A stretch of 64,000 nt of DNA from Ancylobacter moscoviensis (GCF_007559435.1 NZ_VMBP01000002.1:1-64000), one strand, 5' to 3'. Numbered from the stretch's first letter, positions 16,581 to 26,406 are shown. The notes: generated by a model from the sequence alone, not told the origin. Numbers and translations are program-made.

Positions 16581-17717
16581 ATGGACCCTTTCTGCTCCGC
16601 CGATGACCTCGCCATCGCCGACGCCATCGAGCGTTTCGCGGCGGAACGGATCGCCCCGCGTGCCCACGCCATCGATGCCGGGGCGCTGTTCGCCGGCGAG
16701 CATGTTCCCGCGCTCGCCGAGATCGGCCTCATGGGCATGAACCTGCCGGAGCAATGGGGCGGGGCCGGCGTATCGGCGGTCGGGCTCTATCTCGCGGTGG
16801 AAGCGCTCGCCGGAGCCTGTGCTTCCACCACTTCGATGCTCACCGCCCACTTCCTGGCGACCGATTCCATATTGATCGGCGGCGATGACGGGCAGCGCGC
16901 CCGCTGGCTGCCGGAGGCCGCCGCCGGCACGGCCCTCGGCGCCTTCGCGCTGACCGAGCCCCGCGCCGGCTCCAACCCCGCGGACATGCGCACCCGCGCC
17001 ACGCGGGAGGGGGAAAATTACCGGCTCGACGGCACCAAGCACTTCATCTCCAACGCGGCGCATGCTCGCTTTCTGGTCGTCTTCGCGCTGACCGATCCCG
17101 GAGCGGGCGCGCGCGGCATCAGCGCCTTCGTGGTCGACCGGGAAATGCCGGGCCTGAGCGTCAGCTCGCCGGAGCCCACCATGGGCCTGCGCGGCGGCCA
17201 TGTGTTCGAAGTCACCTTCGACGGCTGCCTCGTTCCCGCCGGGCGGCGGCTGGGGGAGGAGGGCACGGGGTTCCGCACCGCCATGAAGGTGCTGGACAAT
17301 GGCCGGGTGGAAGTCGCCGCCACCTCCACCGGCATCGCCGCCGCCGCGTTGAAGGCCGCGCGGGAGTGGGTGCAGCAGCGCGAGGTCGACGGCGCGCCGA
17401 TCGCCCGGTTCCAGGGGCTCCAGTGGATGCTGGCGGATATGGCGACCGAGCTCGACGCGGCACGCCTTCTCGGGCTGCGGGCCGCCCATCTGCGCGCCAG
17501 GCACGGGCGCTTCTCGCAGGAGGCCGCCATGGCCAAGCTGTTCACGGCGGAGGCGGCGGGACGCATCACCGACGCGGCCCTGCAGATCCACGGGGGCTAT
17601 GGCTACTCGCGCGACCTGCCGCTGGAGCGGCTGGTGCGCGACGCGCGGATCATGCGGATCTACGAGGGCTCCTCGGAAATCCAGCGCAACATCATCGCCC
17701 GCACGCTGCTCAAGTGA
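16581..17717 (+). CDS. Acyl-CoA dehydrogenase (378 aa)
   Basis: FAD enzyme that makes the alpha,beta double bond in an acyl-CoA. Family signatures are present: GAFALTEPRAGSNPADMRT (FAD-binding), DGTKHFISNAAHA, and the C-terminal IHGGYGYSRDLPLERLVRDARIMRIYEGSSEIQRN, where the glutamate of YEGSSE is the catalytic base. The ATG at 16581 is chosen; a TTG at 16551 in the same frame with AGGG upstream is possible and would add ten residues. It is divergent from the LysR gene and faces the HutU/PrpD/CoA-transferase set, so it may act on the CoA ester made there. Confidence 0.92.
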   Translation: MDPFCSADDLAIADAIERFAAERIAPRAHAIDAGALFAGEHVPALAEIGLMGMNLPEQWGGAGVSAVGLYLAVEALAGACASTTSMLTAHFLATDSILIGGDDGQRARWLPEAAAGTALGAFALTEPRAGSNPADMRTRATREGENYRLDGTKHFISNAAHARFLVVFALTDPGAGARGISAFVVDREMPGLSVSSPEPTMGLRGGHVFEVTFDGCLVPAGRRLGEEGTGFRTAMKVLDNGRVEVAATSTGIAAAALKAAREWVQQREVDGAPIARFQGLQWMLADMATELDAARLLGLRAAHLRARHGRFSQEAAMAKLFTAEAAGRITDAALQIHGGYGYSRDLPLERLVRDARIMRIYEGSSEIQRNIIARTLLK

Positions 17718-17835
17718 GGTCCCGGTGATGCAGCTCTCCGCCACTGTGCCATCGCCGGGACCGGGAAGCTGCTCACCGCAAAGGCAGAAGGCCGCTCAAT
17801 TCTGGTTCATTTTGGATCAAACAGTTCATAATCTA

Positions 17836-17858
17836 TGCAAATTGAAACATTCGTTGCA
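17836..17858. promoter_or_regulatory. Candidate operator upstream of the RpiR gene
   Basis: TGCAA (17836-17840) and TTGCA (17854-17858) are inverted around an AT-rich 13-base centre, about 30 bases before the RpiR start. RpiR proteins often bind AT-rich dyads in their own promoters. The site falls in the 172-base gap after the acyl-CoA dehydrogenase gene, the only visible promoter region for the eight-gene operon. Confidence 0.35.
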
Positions 17859-17889
17859 AAGCCCGTTCGGGCGTCCTAGCCTCGGCGTC

Positions 17890-18816
17890 ATGAAGCACGC
17901 TGACTTCGTGACGAAGGTGAAGCACCAGTTCGACGCGCTGCCCGGCCAGATCCGGATCGCCGCCGAGTTCGTGCTCGATCATCCCCAGGATGTGGCGCTC
18001 CTCTCCATGCGCGAGCAGGCACGCCGTGCCGGCGTGCCGCCCGCCACCATGACACGCTTCGCGCAGCATCTTGGGCTGGCCGGCTATGACGAGGTGCGGG
18101 CCATTCATGCGGCCGCCATCCGCGAGGCGCCGGAGGCGTATAGCGGGCGCGCGCAAAGCCTCGTCTCCCGCCACCGCGAGGTCGGCGTCGCCGGCGTTGC
18201 ATCGGAAATGACGGCGCGCCTGTCCGGTCATCTCGCCGATATCGGCGTGCCGGCCTCGGTGAGGCGGCTGGTCGACGCCGCGCAGCAGATGGTGCAGGCG
18301 CGGCACATCTACTGCCTCGGCCACCGCTCGTCCTTCCCGGCGGCGTTCCAGTTCAATTATCTGCTGTCCTTCTTCGACACCCGCTCGACCCTGCTCGACG
18401 CGACCGGCGGCATCGGTCATCCGGGGATGCTGAATGCCGGGGAGGGGGATGTGCTGCTCGCCATCTGCTACTCCCCCGCCGCGCGCCATGTGGTCGAGAC
18501 GGTCGCGTTCGCCCGCCGCCAGGGCGTCCACGTCATCGCCATCACCGACAGCGAGACGAACCCCATCGGGCGGCTGGCGAACCTCACCCTGCTGGCGTCG
18601 AGCCAGTCGCCGTCCTTCTTCGATTCCATCACGCCGGCGGTGGCCGTGTGCGAGACGCTGGTCGCGCTGATCGCCGGCCTGCATCCGGGCGATGTGCCCT
18701 CCGCCGTCGCGCGCTCGGAGGAGAAGCTCTGGGATCTCGGCGTCTGGTGGCGACCGGACGATCCGCTCCCGCCCTCGCATTCCGAAAAGACCAGACCGAA
18801 AGGGAGGGCCGGGTGA
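17890..18816 (+). CDS. RpiR/MurR-family transcriptional regulator (308 aa)
   Basis: An N-terminal helix-turn-helix of the RpiR type (about residues 5-80; REQARRAGVPPATMTRFAQHLGLAGYDEVR) is followed by a SIS domain (about 130-270) with RHIYCLGHRSSFPAA and DVLLAICYSPAARHVVE. SIS domains usually sense phosphosugars, but RpiR regulators also control amino-compound catabolism. The ATG at 17890 is chosen as the start of the conserved HTH; the longer frame lacks support. Its TGA overlaps the ATG of the first ureohydrolase by one base, so regulator and catabolic genes are one operon. Confidence 0.88.
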   Translation: MKHADFVTKVKHQFDALPGQIRIAAEFVLDHPQDVALLSMREQARRAGVPPATMTRFAQHLGLAGYDEVRAIHAAAIREAPEAYSGRAQSLVSRHREVGVAGVASEMTARLSGHLADIGVPASVRRLVDAAQQMVQARHIYCLGHRSSFPAAFQFNYLLSFFDTRSTLLDATGGIGHPGMLNAGEGDVLLAICYSPAARHVVETVAFARRQGVHVIAITDSETNPIGRLANLTLLASSQSPSFFDSITPAVAVCETLVALIAGLHPGDVPSAVARSEEKLWDLGVWWRPDDPLPPSHSEKTRPKGRAG

Positions 18817-19775
18817 TGGACACGCAGACACCCCGCTACAACGCCTACATGCCGTCGGCCGGCATTGCGAGCTTCCTGCGCTCGCCGATCTGCGAGGATT
18901 TCTCGAAGGTCGAGGCGGACGTCGCCATTCTCGGCATCCCCTATGATTGCGGCGTCGGCTACCGGCCCGGCACGCGCTTCGGGCCGCGCGAGATCCGCAA
19001 CCAGTCGACGCGCTACGCCTCCTGGGGCACCGGCAACGCCGCCGGCTACTGGGACGTGAACCAGAAGAAGCGCTTCCTGAGGGATGTCTCGATCGTCGAT
19101 TGCGGCGACGTCGACATCACCTATTTCGACATCGCCGCCAACATGGCGAAGATCACCGAGTCCGTCTCGGCGCTGCTGGCGCGCGGGGCGCTGCCGGTCA
19201 TCCTCGGCGGCGACCATTCGGTGACCTTCCCGAACGTGCGCGCCTTCGCCCCGCTTGGCCCGATCGACATCGTCCACATCGACGCCCACATGGATTGGCG
19301 CGACGATATCGCCGGCGTGCGCTTTACCAATGCGAGCCCGCTGCGCCGCTCGAAGGAGCTGCCCTTCGTGCGCCACATGGTGCAGCTCGGCATCCGCGAC
19401 GTGCGCACCCGCGAGAGCGACTACGCCGACGCGACCGCGCAGGGCGTGCAGATCGTCACCCGCGAGGACATCCGCGAGAGGGGCGTGGCGGCGGTGCTGG
19501 GCGCGATGCCGGAACTCGGCAACGTCTTCGTCACCATCGACATTGACGGCCTCGACCCCTCCATCGCGCCGGGCACCGGCTCTCCGACCGTCGACGGGCT
19601 GCTCTACCACGAGGTGCGGGCGCTGCTGCAGGGCGTGGCGGCGCGGGGCAACGTGGTCGGCTTCGATCTGGTCGAGGTGAATCCCTTCATCGACGTCGAG
19701 GGGCAGACCAGCCTCCTCGCCACCACGCTGATCCTCGAATTCCTCGGAGCGATCTTCGCGGCCCGCGGCCGCTGA
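18816..19775 (+). CDS. Ureohydrolase (agmatinase/arginase family), first copy (319 aa)
   Basis: Binuclear-metal hydrolase that removes urea (or formamide) from guanidino (or formimino) compounds. All metal-ligand motifs are intact: GGDHSVTFP, HIDAHMDWR and TIDIDGLDPSIAPGTGSP. The N-terminus GIASFLRSPICEDFSKVEADVAILGIPYD fits the agmatinase/guanidinobutyrase branch rather than arginase proper. The start overlaps the RpiR stop and has GGGAGGG upstream. A stem-loop follows before the ABC binding-protein gene. The operon pairs it with a dipeptide-type importer, a second ureohydrolase and RidA; agmatine is possible but the true substrate is open. Confidence 0.88.
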   Translation: MDTQTPRYNAYMPSAGIASFLRSPICEDFSKVEADVAILGIPYDCGVGYRPGTRFGPREIRNQSTRYASWGTGNAAGYWDVNQKKRFLRDVSIVDCGDVDITYFDIAANMAKITESVSALLARGALPVILGGDHSVTFPNVRAFAPLGPIDIVHIDAHMDWRDDIAGVRFTNASPLRRSKELPFVRHMVQLGIRDVRTRESDYADATAQGVQIVTREDIRERGVAAVLGAMPELGNVFVTIDIDGLDPSIAPGTGSPTVDGLLYHEVRALLQGVAARGNVVGFDLVEVNPFIDVEGQTSLLATTLILEFLGAIFAARGR

Positions 19776-19782
19776 AGCATAC

Positions 19783-19804
19783 CCGGCGCCCCGCGCGGCG
19801 CCGG
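19783..19804 (+). other. Intercistronic stem-loop before the ABC binding-protein gene
   Basis: CCGGCGCC and GGCGCCGG pair around a six-base loop, followed by an A-rich, not U-rich, stretch. It lies 48 bases before the binding-protein start and may act in transcript processing rather than termination. Confidence 0.5.
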
Positions 19805-19851
19805 CGAAATACCAAAAATATCAAGAACATAAAAACCAGATGGAGTTGGGA

Positions 19852-21351
19852 ATGAAGAAGCGAATTATCGGTGCCCTTGGGGCTGCGGCCGTCAGCCTTG
19901 CCGCGCTGATGGCCCCTGCCATGGCGGACGGCAATCTGCGTGTCGCCATCCCCGCCAACCTCAACACGCTCGACGCCGCGAAGACCAAGCTCGGCGAAGA
20001 GTACATCATGAACTTCCTCGTCTTCAGCGGGCTGACCGAGGTCGACGGCAAGGGCGGCGTGAAGCCCGACCTCGCCGAAAGCTGGGCCAAGAGCGACGAC
20101 CAGAAGACCTGGACGTTCAAGCTGCGTCCGGGCGTGAAGTTCCACGACGGCCGGCTTCTGGAAGCCGAGGACGTCAAGGCCACCATCCAGCGCATCCAGG
20201 ACAAGGCCACCGGCTCCACCGCGCGGGTGAATTTCGACATCGTCGAGAGCATCGAGACGCCGGACAAGCAGACCGTCGTCTTCAAGCTGAAGATTCCCTA
20301 TTCCGGCTTCGCCGAGCTGTTCGGCGACCGCCAGGTCCGCATCCTGCCGCGCGACAAGTTCGATACCGTCGCCACCAGCCCCGTCGGCACCGGCCCCTTC
20401 ATCTTCAAGTCCTTCACGCCGGGCGACCGCGTGGAGCTGGTGAAGAACCCCGACTACTTCGTCGCCGGCGAGCCGAAGCTCGATGCCATCACCCTCCGCA
20501 TCATGCCGGAGAGCGCCGCGCAGATCGCTGCCCTGGAGACCGGGGACATCGATCTCGTCTGGAACCTGCCGCTCGAATCCATCGATCAGATGAAGAAGAA
20601 CCCGGACGTCGTCGTCGACTCGACCTCGACCTCGACCTGGGACGGGCTGATCATGAACGCGGCGCAGAAGCCCTTCGACGACAAGCGGGTGCGCAAGGCG
20701 ATCCTGATGACCCTCGACAAGCCGGCCCTTGTCGAGGTCGCGCTCTACGGTCAGGGCACGCCGACCCACACGATGATCCCGCCGTCGCATCCCTACTTCA
20801 ACAAGGACCTGCCGATCTCGACCCCGGACATCGAGGGCGCGAAGAAGCTGCTGGCCGAAGCGGGCTATCCGAACGGCTTCGAGGCGACCCTCTACGTGCC
20901 GGTGGGCCGCCCCACGCGCGAGCGCCTCGGCATCGCCGCGAAGGAGCTGCTCGCGCCGATCGGCATCAAGGTCGATCTGCAGCGCGTGCCGTGGGACAAG
21001 TTCGTGAAGGAGATCGAGGGCAAGGCCGCGTTCTACACGGACGGCTTCTTCAGCCGCCCGACCATCGACACCTCGATCTATCCCTTCTTCCACTCGACGG
21101 GTTCGTGGAACACCCAGCTCTGGAACTACAAGAACCCGGAGATCGACAAGGTTCTGGACGACGCGCGCGCCGCCAAGACCGAGGAAGAACGGGCGGCGCT
21201 CTACAACAAGTTCCAGGCTCTCGCCGAGGACGATCCGGCCGGCGCGATCCCCTACGTGCTCAATCACGTCAATGCCTACCGCAAGAACGTGAAGGGCTTC
21301 TCGTCCAGCCCGATGATGTGGCTCGATCTGCGCGAGACCACCATCCAGTGA
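19852..21351 (+). CDS. Dipeptide/nickel-type ABC transporter substrate-binding protein (499 aa)
   Basis: Cluster C binding protein (SBP_bac_5). A signal peptide covers about residues 1-26 (MKKRIIG, hydrophobic core, AMADG). Typical features follow: TLDAAKTKLGEEYIMNFLVFSGLTEVD, PDLAESWAKSDDQKTWTFKLRPGVKFHDG and VELVKNPDYF. The ATG at 19852 is preferred over 19840 because GGAG lies at the right distance and the signal peptide begins there. The ligand is not fixed by the family: members bind peptides, opines, guanidino compounds and others. Stem-loops lie on both sides of the gene, a layout often linked to higher binding-protein expression. Confidence 0.88.
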   Translation: MKKRIIGALGAAAVSLAALMAPAMADGNLRVAIPANLNTLDAAKTKLGEEYIMNFLVFSGLTEVDGKGGVKPDLAESWAKSDDQKTWTFKLRPGVKFHDGRLLEAEDVKATIQRIQDKATGSTARVNFDIVESIETPDKQTVVFKLKIPYSGFAELFGDRQVRILPRDKFDTVATSPVGTGPFIFKSFTPGDRVELVKNPDYFVAGEPKLDAITLRIMPESAAQIAALETGDIDLVWNLPLESIDQMKKNPDVVVDSTSTSTWDGLIMNAAQKPFDDKRVRKAILMTLDKPALVEVALYGQGTPTHTMIPPSHPYFNKDLPISTPDIEGAKKLLAEAGYPNGFEATLYVPVGRPTRERLGIAAKELLAPIGIKVDLQRVPWDKFVKEIEGKAAFYTDGFFSRPTIDTSIYPFFHSTGSWNTQLWNYKNPEIDKVLDDARAAKTEEERAALYNKFQALAEDDPAGAIPYVLNHVNAYRKNVKGFSSSPMMWLDLRETTIQ

Positions 21352-21384
21352 GCTGAAGGCCGTTCGGCCAGCTCGCTCTTCCTG

Positions 21385-21417
21385 ACGCGCCCGGCGCCAT
21401 GCCGGTCCCGGGCGCGT
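21385..21417 (+). other. Stem-loop after the ABC binding-protein gene
   Basis: A perfect 10-base stem (ACGCGCCCGG pairing with CCGGGCGCGT) around a 13-base loop lies in the 126-base gap between the binding protein and the first permease. There is no U run directly after it, so partial termination or 3' end protection is more likely than full termination. Confidence 0.55.
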
Positions 21418-21477
21418 TCACGCCCTCCTTTCGTCCGGCGCCTTCGCTGGAAGCGCGCCCTCACATGCGGATGACCG

Positions 21478-22434
21478 ATGGCCATCTACGTGATCAAACG
21501 GTTGCTCGGCATCGTCGCGATCCTCGCGGTCATGTCCGTGTTGGTGTTCGCCATCACCCAGGTGATGCCGGGCAACGTCGCGAACATCCTCGCCGGGCAG
21601 TTCGCCGACGACGCCACCATCAAGGCCATCGAGCACAAGCTCGGCCTCGATGCGCCGGCCTATGTGCAGTACTGGCGCTGGGCTGGCGGCGTGCTGAGCG
21701 GCAATCTCGGCAATTCCATCATCATGGAGCGTCCGGTCGGCCCGCTTATCTGGGAGGCGTTCAAGTCGTCGGCGCTGCTCGCCATCCTCGCCTTCATCAT
21801 GGTCGCCGTGTTCGGCATCCTGCTCGGCGTCATCGCCGCCATCCGGCAGAACAGGTTCGCCGATCACGCGGTGTCGCTGTTCTCCTATGTCGGCGTGTCG
21901 GTGCCGGAGTTCTTCTGGGCCATCGTCGCCATCATCGTCTTCGCGCGCTATCTCAACTGGCTGCCGAGCGGCGGCGCGGGGAATATCTCCCAGGGGTTCT
22001 GGGTCTGGGCTTCGCACCTCGTGCTGCCCGTGCTCACGCTGACCCTGACCCTCATCGCCCATGTGTCGCGGCTCACGCGCTCCAGCATGATCGAGACGCT
22101 GCGCTCCAACTATGTGCGCAACGCCCGCGCCAAGGGATTGCCGGAGAAGGTGATCATCCGCCGGCACGCTCTGCGCAACGCGCTGCTGCCCACCATCACC
22201 GTGCTGGCCATCGATGTCGGCTGGCTGCTGGGCAACATCGTGGTGGTGGAGGCGGTGTTCTCCTATCCCGGCATCGGGCGCCTGCTGCTGTTCGCCATCG
22301 AGCGGCACGACCTGCCGCTCATCCAGGCCGGCATCCTGCTGATCGCGGCGGTCTACTGCTTCGCGAACCTGATCGCCGATCTCCTCTATGCCTATTTCAA
22401 CCCGAAGATCCGCTATGGCCATGCCGAAAGCTGA
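21478..22434 (+). CDS. ABC transporter permease, DppB type (318 aa)
   Basis: First membrane subunit of the dipeptide-type importer. The N-terminus MAIYVIKRLLGIVAILAVMSVLVFAI is the standard first helix of DppB/OppB, and the coupling loop YVRNARAKGLPEKVIIRRHALRNALLP is the EAA-like motif that contacts the ATPase. About six helices. The C-terminus overlaps the next permease gene by 20 bases. Confidence 0.92.
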   Translation: MAIYVIKRLLGIVAILAVMSVLVFAITQVMPGNVANILAGQFADDATIKAIEHKLGLDAPAYVQYWRWAGGVLSGNLGNSIIMERPVGPLIWEAFKSSALLAILAFIMVAVFGILLGVIAAIRQNRFADHAVSLFSYVGVSVPEFFWAIVAIIVFARYLNWLPSGGAGNISQGFWVWASHLVLPVLTLTLTLIAHVSRLTRSSMIETLRSNYVRNARAKGLPEKVIIRRHALRNALLPTITVLAIDVGWLLGNIVVVEAVFSYPGIGRLLLFAIERHDLPLIQAGILLIAAVYCFANLIADLLYAYFNPKIRYGHAES

Positions 22435-23296
22435 AACCGCGCAAAGCGCGGCCGCACGCCCGCGACGGCTATGGCCTCGTGGTCTCAATGGAAAGCTCGT
22501 GATCGGCAGCGCCGTTCTGCTGCTGCTGATCGTCGTCGCCGTCGCGGCACCCTGGATCGTGCCCTACCGCTTCGACGAGATGAGCATCCTCAATCGTCTC
22601 AAGCCCCCGAGCCTGCGCAACTGGCTCGGCACCGACGAGTTCGGGCGCGACGTCTTCAGCCGGACACTGATCGGCGCGCGGCTGTCCCTGCTGATGGGCT
22701 TCGCCGCCACCGCCGTCAGCCTCGCCATCGGCGTGCCGCTGGGCCTGTGGGCCGGCTACCGGCGCGGCCGGGTGGACGAGATCGTCATGCGCTCCACGGA
22801 CGTGCTGCTGTCCTTCCCGCCCATCATGCTCGGCCTGCTGCTGCTCGCCGTCACCCCGCCCTCGCTGTGGAAGATGATCGTGGCGGTGGGCATCGTCTAT
22901 GTGCCGAGCACGGTGCGCCTGACGCGCAGCGTCACGCTCGATCTCGCGGGTGAGGAGTTCGTGCAGGCGGCGCGCGCCCGTGGCGAGCGCACCTCCTACA
23001 TTCTCCACGCGGAGATCCTGCCCAATGCCTGGCCGCCGATCATGGTGGAGGCGAGCCTGCGCGTGACCTTCGCCATACTGCTCGGCGCCGCGCTGTCCTT
23101 CATCGGCCTCGGCGCCCAGCCGCCCAGCTCGGACTGGGGTCTCATGATCGCCGAAGCCCGCCCCCTCATCGACCGCGCGCCCTGGGTGGCCATCGCGCCC
23201 GGCATCGCCATGGGCATCACGGTCATTGCCGTGAACCTGCTCGGCGACGGCCTGCGCGAGGCGCTCGACCCGCGCATGCACCGGAAAGGTGGCTGA
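22415..23296 (+). CDS. ABC transporter permease, DppC type (293 aa)
   Basis: Second membrane subunit. The conserved periplasmic segment NWLGTDEFGRDVFSRTLIGARLSL and the coupling loop EEFVQAARARGERTSYILHAEILPN mark the DppC/OppC family. The start is ATG 22415 or 22421; both overlap the DppB-type gene, and the longer frame to 22388 is unlikely. Its TGA overlaps the ATG of the ATPase by one base. Confidence 0.9.
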   Translation: MAMPKAETAQSAAARPRRLWPRGLNGKLVIGSAVLLLLIVVAVAAPWIVPYRFDEMSILNRLKPPSLRNWLGTDEFGRDVFSRTLIGARLSLLMGFAATAVSLAIGVPLGLWAGYRRGRVDEIVMRSTDVLLSFPPIMLGLLLLAVTPPSLWKMIVAVGIVYVPSTVRLTRSVTLDLAGEEFVQAARARGERTSYILHAEILPNAWPPIMVEASLRVTFAILLGAALSFIGLGAQPPSSDWGLMIAEARPLIDRAPWVAIAPGIAMGITVIAVNLLGDGLREALDPRMHRKGG

Positions 23297-25380
23297 TGAC
23301 CGCTCCCCTCCTGACCCTCGACAATCTGACCCTGGCCTACCAGACGGGCCGCGGCACGCTGCGGGCGCTGAATTCCGTCAGTCTCGGCGTCGGCGCGGGC
23401 GAGACGCTGGCGGTCGTGGGGGAGTCGGGCTCCGGCAAGAGCTCGATCGCCTTCGCCACCATGGGCCTGCTCGGCCCCGAGGCCGCGATCAGCGGATCGA
23501 TCCGTTTCGACGGCACCGAGCTTGTCGGTCTCGACGAGGCGTCGCGTCGCGACCTGCGCGGCCGGTCGATCGGCATGGTGTTCCAGGATCCGTTCACCTC
23601 GCTCAACCCGAGCCTGCGCGTTGGCGAGCAGGTGGCCGAGCCGCTGGTCTATCATCAGGGCCTGACGCGTCCGGCCGCTCTGGAGCGGGCCATCGCGGCG
23701 CTGGGCGAGGTGGGACTGCCGAGCCCGCGTGAACTGGCCTCGGCCTATCCGCACCAGCTCTCGGGCGGCATGCAGCAGCGCGTGCTGATCGCCAGCGCCA
23801 TCGTCTGCGATCCGCGCATCCTCATTCTGGACGAGCCCACCACCGCGCTCGACGTGACGGTCGAGGCGCAGATACTCGACCTGCTCGACCATCTGCGGCG
23901 CAGCCGTGGGCTGGGCATGCTGTTCATCACCCACAATCTGGGCGTGGTGAACCGCATCGCCGACCGGGTCTGCGTGCTCTACGCCGGGCAGGTCGTCGAG
24001 ATCGGGGCCAAGGAGGCGGTGCTCGGCCGCTCCTCCCATCCCTACACCAAGGGGCTGCTCGCCTCGCTGCCGCAGCTTTCCGCGCAGGGGCGCAGCCAGC
24101 GCATCGCGCCGATCCCCGGCCGCTTTCCGGATCTGGTCGATCCGCCGCCGGGCTGCATCTTCGCCCCCCGCTGTCCGTTCGCCGAGGAAAAGTGCGCCGC
24201 CCCGCAGGCTTTGACCGTGGACGACACCGGCAGCGGCGCCCGCTGCTGGAAGAGCGGCCGGCTGCCCGGCTGGCCGCAGGCCGACACGGCCCCCCGCGTG
24301 GCGCAGCCGGCCGGGGCAGGGGAAGAGCCGCTGCTGCGCGCCGAGCATCTGGTCAAGCGCTACCGGCGCGGGCGCATCGGCGGCGGTATCGCGTGGACGC
24401 GGAAGTTCGGCGTCCTGCCGTGGCCCGAGGTGCGCGCCGAGATCGTCAACGCGGTGGACGACATCTCCATCGATGTCCGGCGCGGCGAGACGCTCGGGCT
24501 GGTCGGCGAGAGCGGCAGCGGCAAGTCCACGCTGGGCCGCACGGTGCTGCGCCTCATCGATCCCTCGGCCGGGCGCCTGCTGTTCGAGGGCGTCGATGTC
24601 GCGGCGGCGCCGGCGGACGATCTGCAGGACCTGCGCAAGCGGGCGCAGATCGTGTTCCAGAACCCGGATTCCTCGCTCAATCCGCGCCGCAAGGTCGGCG
24701 ACGCCATCGCCCGTGCCGTCGCGCTGCAGACCAACGTGCCCCGCGAAGGGCGCCGCGCCCATGTCGAGGACCTGCTCGACCGGGTCGGGCTGCCGCGCTC
24801 CTATTATGATCGCTACCCGCACCAGCTCAGCGGCGGCGAGAAGCAGCGGGTCGGCATCGCACGCGCGCTGGCGACGGGGCCGGACTTCATCGTCTGCGAC
24901 GAGCCGGTCTCCGCGCTCGACGTCTCCGTGCAGGCCACGGTTCTCAACCTGCTGGACGAGCTGCGCGACGACCTGAAGCTCTCCTACCTGTTCATCTCGC
25001 ACGACCTGTCGGTCGTCGCCTACATCGCCGACCGCATCGCGGTGATGTATTCCGGCCGCATCTGCGAGATCGGCGACGCGAAGGACGTGCTGTCGCCGCC
25101 CTATCACCCCTACACGCAGGCCCTGCTCTCCGCCGTGCCGCTCGCTACCCCGGGAGCGGAGAAGAGCGAGCGTATCCGGCTGCGCGGCGACCGCCCTCCA
25201 TCGGAGGGCGAGCGTTCGGGCTGCGTGTTCCACACCCGCTGCCCGCGCGCGCTCGGCGACATCTGCGCTACCACGATGCCACCGTTGCAAGAGCCCCGCC
25301 CCGGCCACCGCATCGCCTGCCATCTGCCGCTCGACGAGCTGATGCGCGCGCCTTCCGCGCTGCCGGCCGCCGCGGAATGA
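23296..25380 (+). CDS. Fused DppD-DppF ABC transporter ATPase (694 aa)
   Basis: Two complete nucleotide-binding domains in one chain. Domain 1 (about residues 5-320) has Walker [10 protein letters not shown], signature [15 protein letters not shown] and Walker [13 protein letters not shown]. Domain 2 (about 350-690) has [24 protein letters not shown] and [12 protein letters not shown]. Each ends in the oligopeptide C-terminal cysteine cluster ([14 protein letters not shown] and [15 protein letters not shown]) that may hold an iron-sulfur cluster. Most dipeptide systems use two separate ATPases; here the heterodimer is built in, as in GsiA. The linker around residues 328-345 is Ala/Gly-rich. 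Confidence 0.92.
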   Translation: MTAPLLTLDNLTLAYQTGRGTLRALNSVSLGVGAGETLAVVGESGSGKSSIAFATMGLLGPEAAISGSIRFDGTELVGLDEASRRDLRGRSIGMVFQDPFTSLNPSLRVGEQVAEPLVYHQGLTRPAALERAIAALGEVGLPSPRELASAYPHQLSGGMQQRVLIASAIVCDPRILILDEPTTALDVTVEAQILDLLDHLRRSRGLGMLFITHNLGVVNRIADRVCVLYAGQVVEIGAKEAVLGRSSHPYTKGLLASLPQLSAQGRSQRIAPIPGRFPDLVDPPPGCIFAPRCPFAEEKCAAPQALTVDDTGSGARCWKSGRLPGWPQADTAPRVAQPAGAGEEPLLRAEHLVKRYRRGRIGGGIAWTRKFGVLPWPEVRAEIVNAVDDISIDVRRGETLGLVGESGSGKSTLGRTVLRLIDPSAGRLLFEGVDVAAAPADDLQDLRKRAQIVFQNPDSSLNPRRKVGDAIARAVALQTNVPREGRRAHVEDLLDRVGLPRSYYDRYPHQLSGGEKQRVGIARALATGPDFIVCDEPVSALDVSVQATVLNLLDELRDDLKLSYLFISHDLSVVAYIADRIAVMYSGRICEIGDAKDVLSPPYHPYTQALLSAVPLATPGAEKSERIRLRGDRPPSEGERSGCVFHTRCPRALGDICATTMPPLQEPRPGHRIACHLPLDELMRAPSALPAAAE

Positions 25381-25428
25381 TTTCCCGCGAGCGGGAAGCC
25401 GCTCGTTCAAGCCTGAGGATGTGATCCG

Positions 25429-26388
25429 ATGAGTGCCCGCCTGACTACCCCTCCTAAGCACGGCCATAAGAGCCTCCTCTATTCCGAGGTCGTGGACGAC
25501 CTCGATAACCTCAAGGCCGACATCGCCGTGCTCGGCATTCCCTATGGCTCCGCCTATACGATCGAGGAAGTCAGCAACGATCAGTCCAATGCGCCGACGG
25601 CGATCCGCCAGGCCTCGGACCGCGCCGTGCGCGCCCTGGAGCGCTACGACTTCGACATTGGCGGCCCGCTGCTGATGAACAAGCCGATCCGCATGGTGGA
25701 TTGCGGCGACGTCATCAACGATCCGCGCGATCTCGGCATGAGCTACCGCAACGCCGAGGCCGCCGTGCGCAAGATCCTGAAGGCTGGCGCCCTGCCGATC
25801 ATCCTCGGCGGCGACCATGGCATTCCGATCCCGGTGCTGCGCGCCTATGACGATCAGGAGGGGCCGATCACCCTCGTCCACATCGACGCGCATCTCGATT
25901 GGCGCAACGAGGTCAATGGCGTGACGGACGGCTATTCGAGCCCGATCCGCCGCATCTCCGAAATGGACCATGTGAAGGACATCTTCCAGATCGGCATTCG
26001 CGCCCAGGGCAGTGCCCGGCAGGAAGAGGTCGACGTCGCCTATGCCTATGGCGCTAACATCATCACCGCCTACGAGCTGCACGATGTCGGCATGGACGCC
26101 GTTCTGGAGCGCATCCCCGCCGGTGGGCGCTACTACATCACCATCGATGCGGACGGCATGGATCCGTCCGTGATGCCCGCCGTGAACGGCCCCGCGCTCG
26201 GCGGCGTGACCTATCACCAGGCGCGCAAGCTGATCCACGGCCTCGTCAACAAGGGGCGTGTGGTGGGCATGGATCTCGTCGAGATCACGCCCGCCAAGGA
26301 TGTGAACCGCATCTCGTCGATCGCGGCCTGCCGCCTCTTCGTCAACCTGATCGGCGCGACCATCAAGGCCGGCTATTTCGACCGCTGA
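25429..26388 (+). CDS. Ureohydrolase (agmatinase-like), second copy (319 aa)
   Basis: Same fold as the first copy but clearly divergent. Metal motifs GGDHGIPIP, HIDAHLDWR and TIDADGMDPS are kept, but the last block reads DPSVMPAVNGPALGG in place of the usual DPxxAPG, and the N-terminal substrate-side loop (YTIEEVSNDQSNAPTAIRQASDR) differs from classical agmatinase. It may therefore hydrolyse another guanidino or formimino compound, or work as a partner subunit. It lies 48 bases after the ATPase, with GAGGATGTG upstream of the ATG, and 18 bases before ridA. Activity unknown. Confidence 0.85.
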   Translation: MSARLTTPPKHGHKSLLYSEVVDDLDNLKADIAVLGIPYGSAYTIEEVSNDQSNAPTAIRQASDRAVRALERYDFDIGGPLLMNKPIRMVDCGDVINDPRDLGMSYRNAEAAVRKILKAGALPIILGGDHGIPIPVLRAYDDQEGPITLVHIDAHLDWRNEVNGVTDGYSSPIRRISEMDHVKDIFQIGIRAQGSARQEEVDVAYAYGANIITAYELHDVGMDAVLERIPAGGRYYITIDADGMDPSVMPAVNGPALGGVTYHQARKLIHGLVNKGRVVGMDLVEITPAKDVNRISSIAACRLFVNLIGATIKAGYFDR

Positions 26389-26406
26389 GCATCGGGAGCC
26401 ATCATC

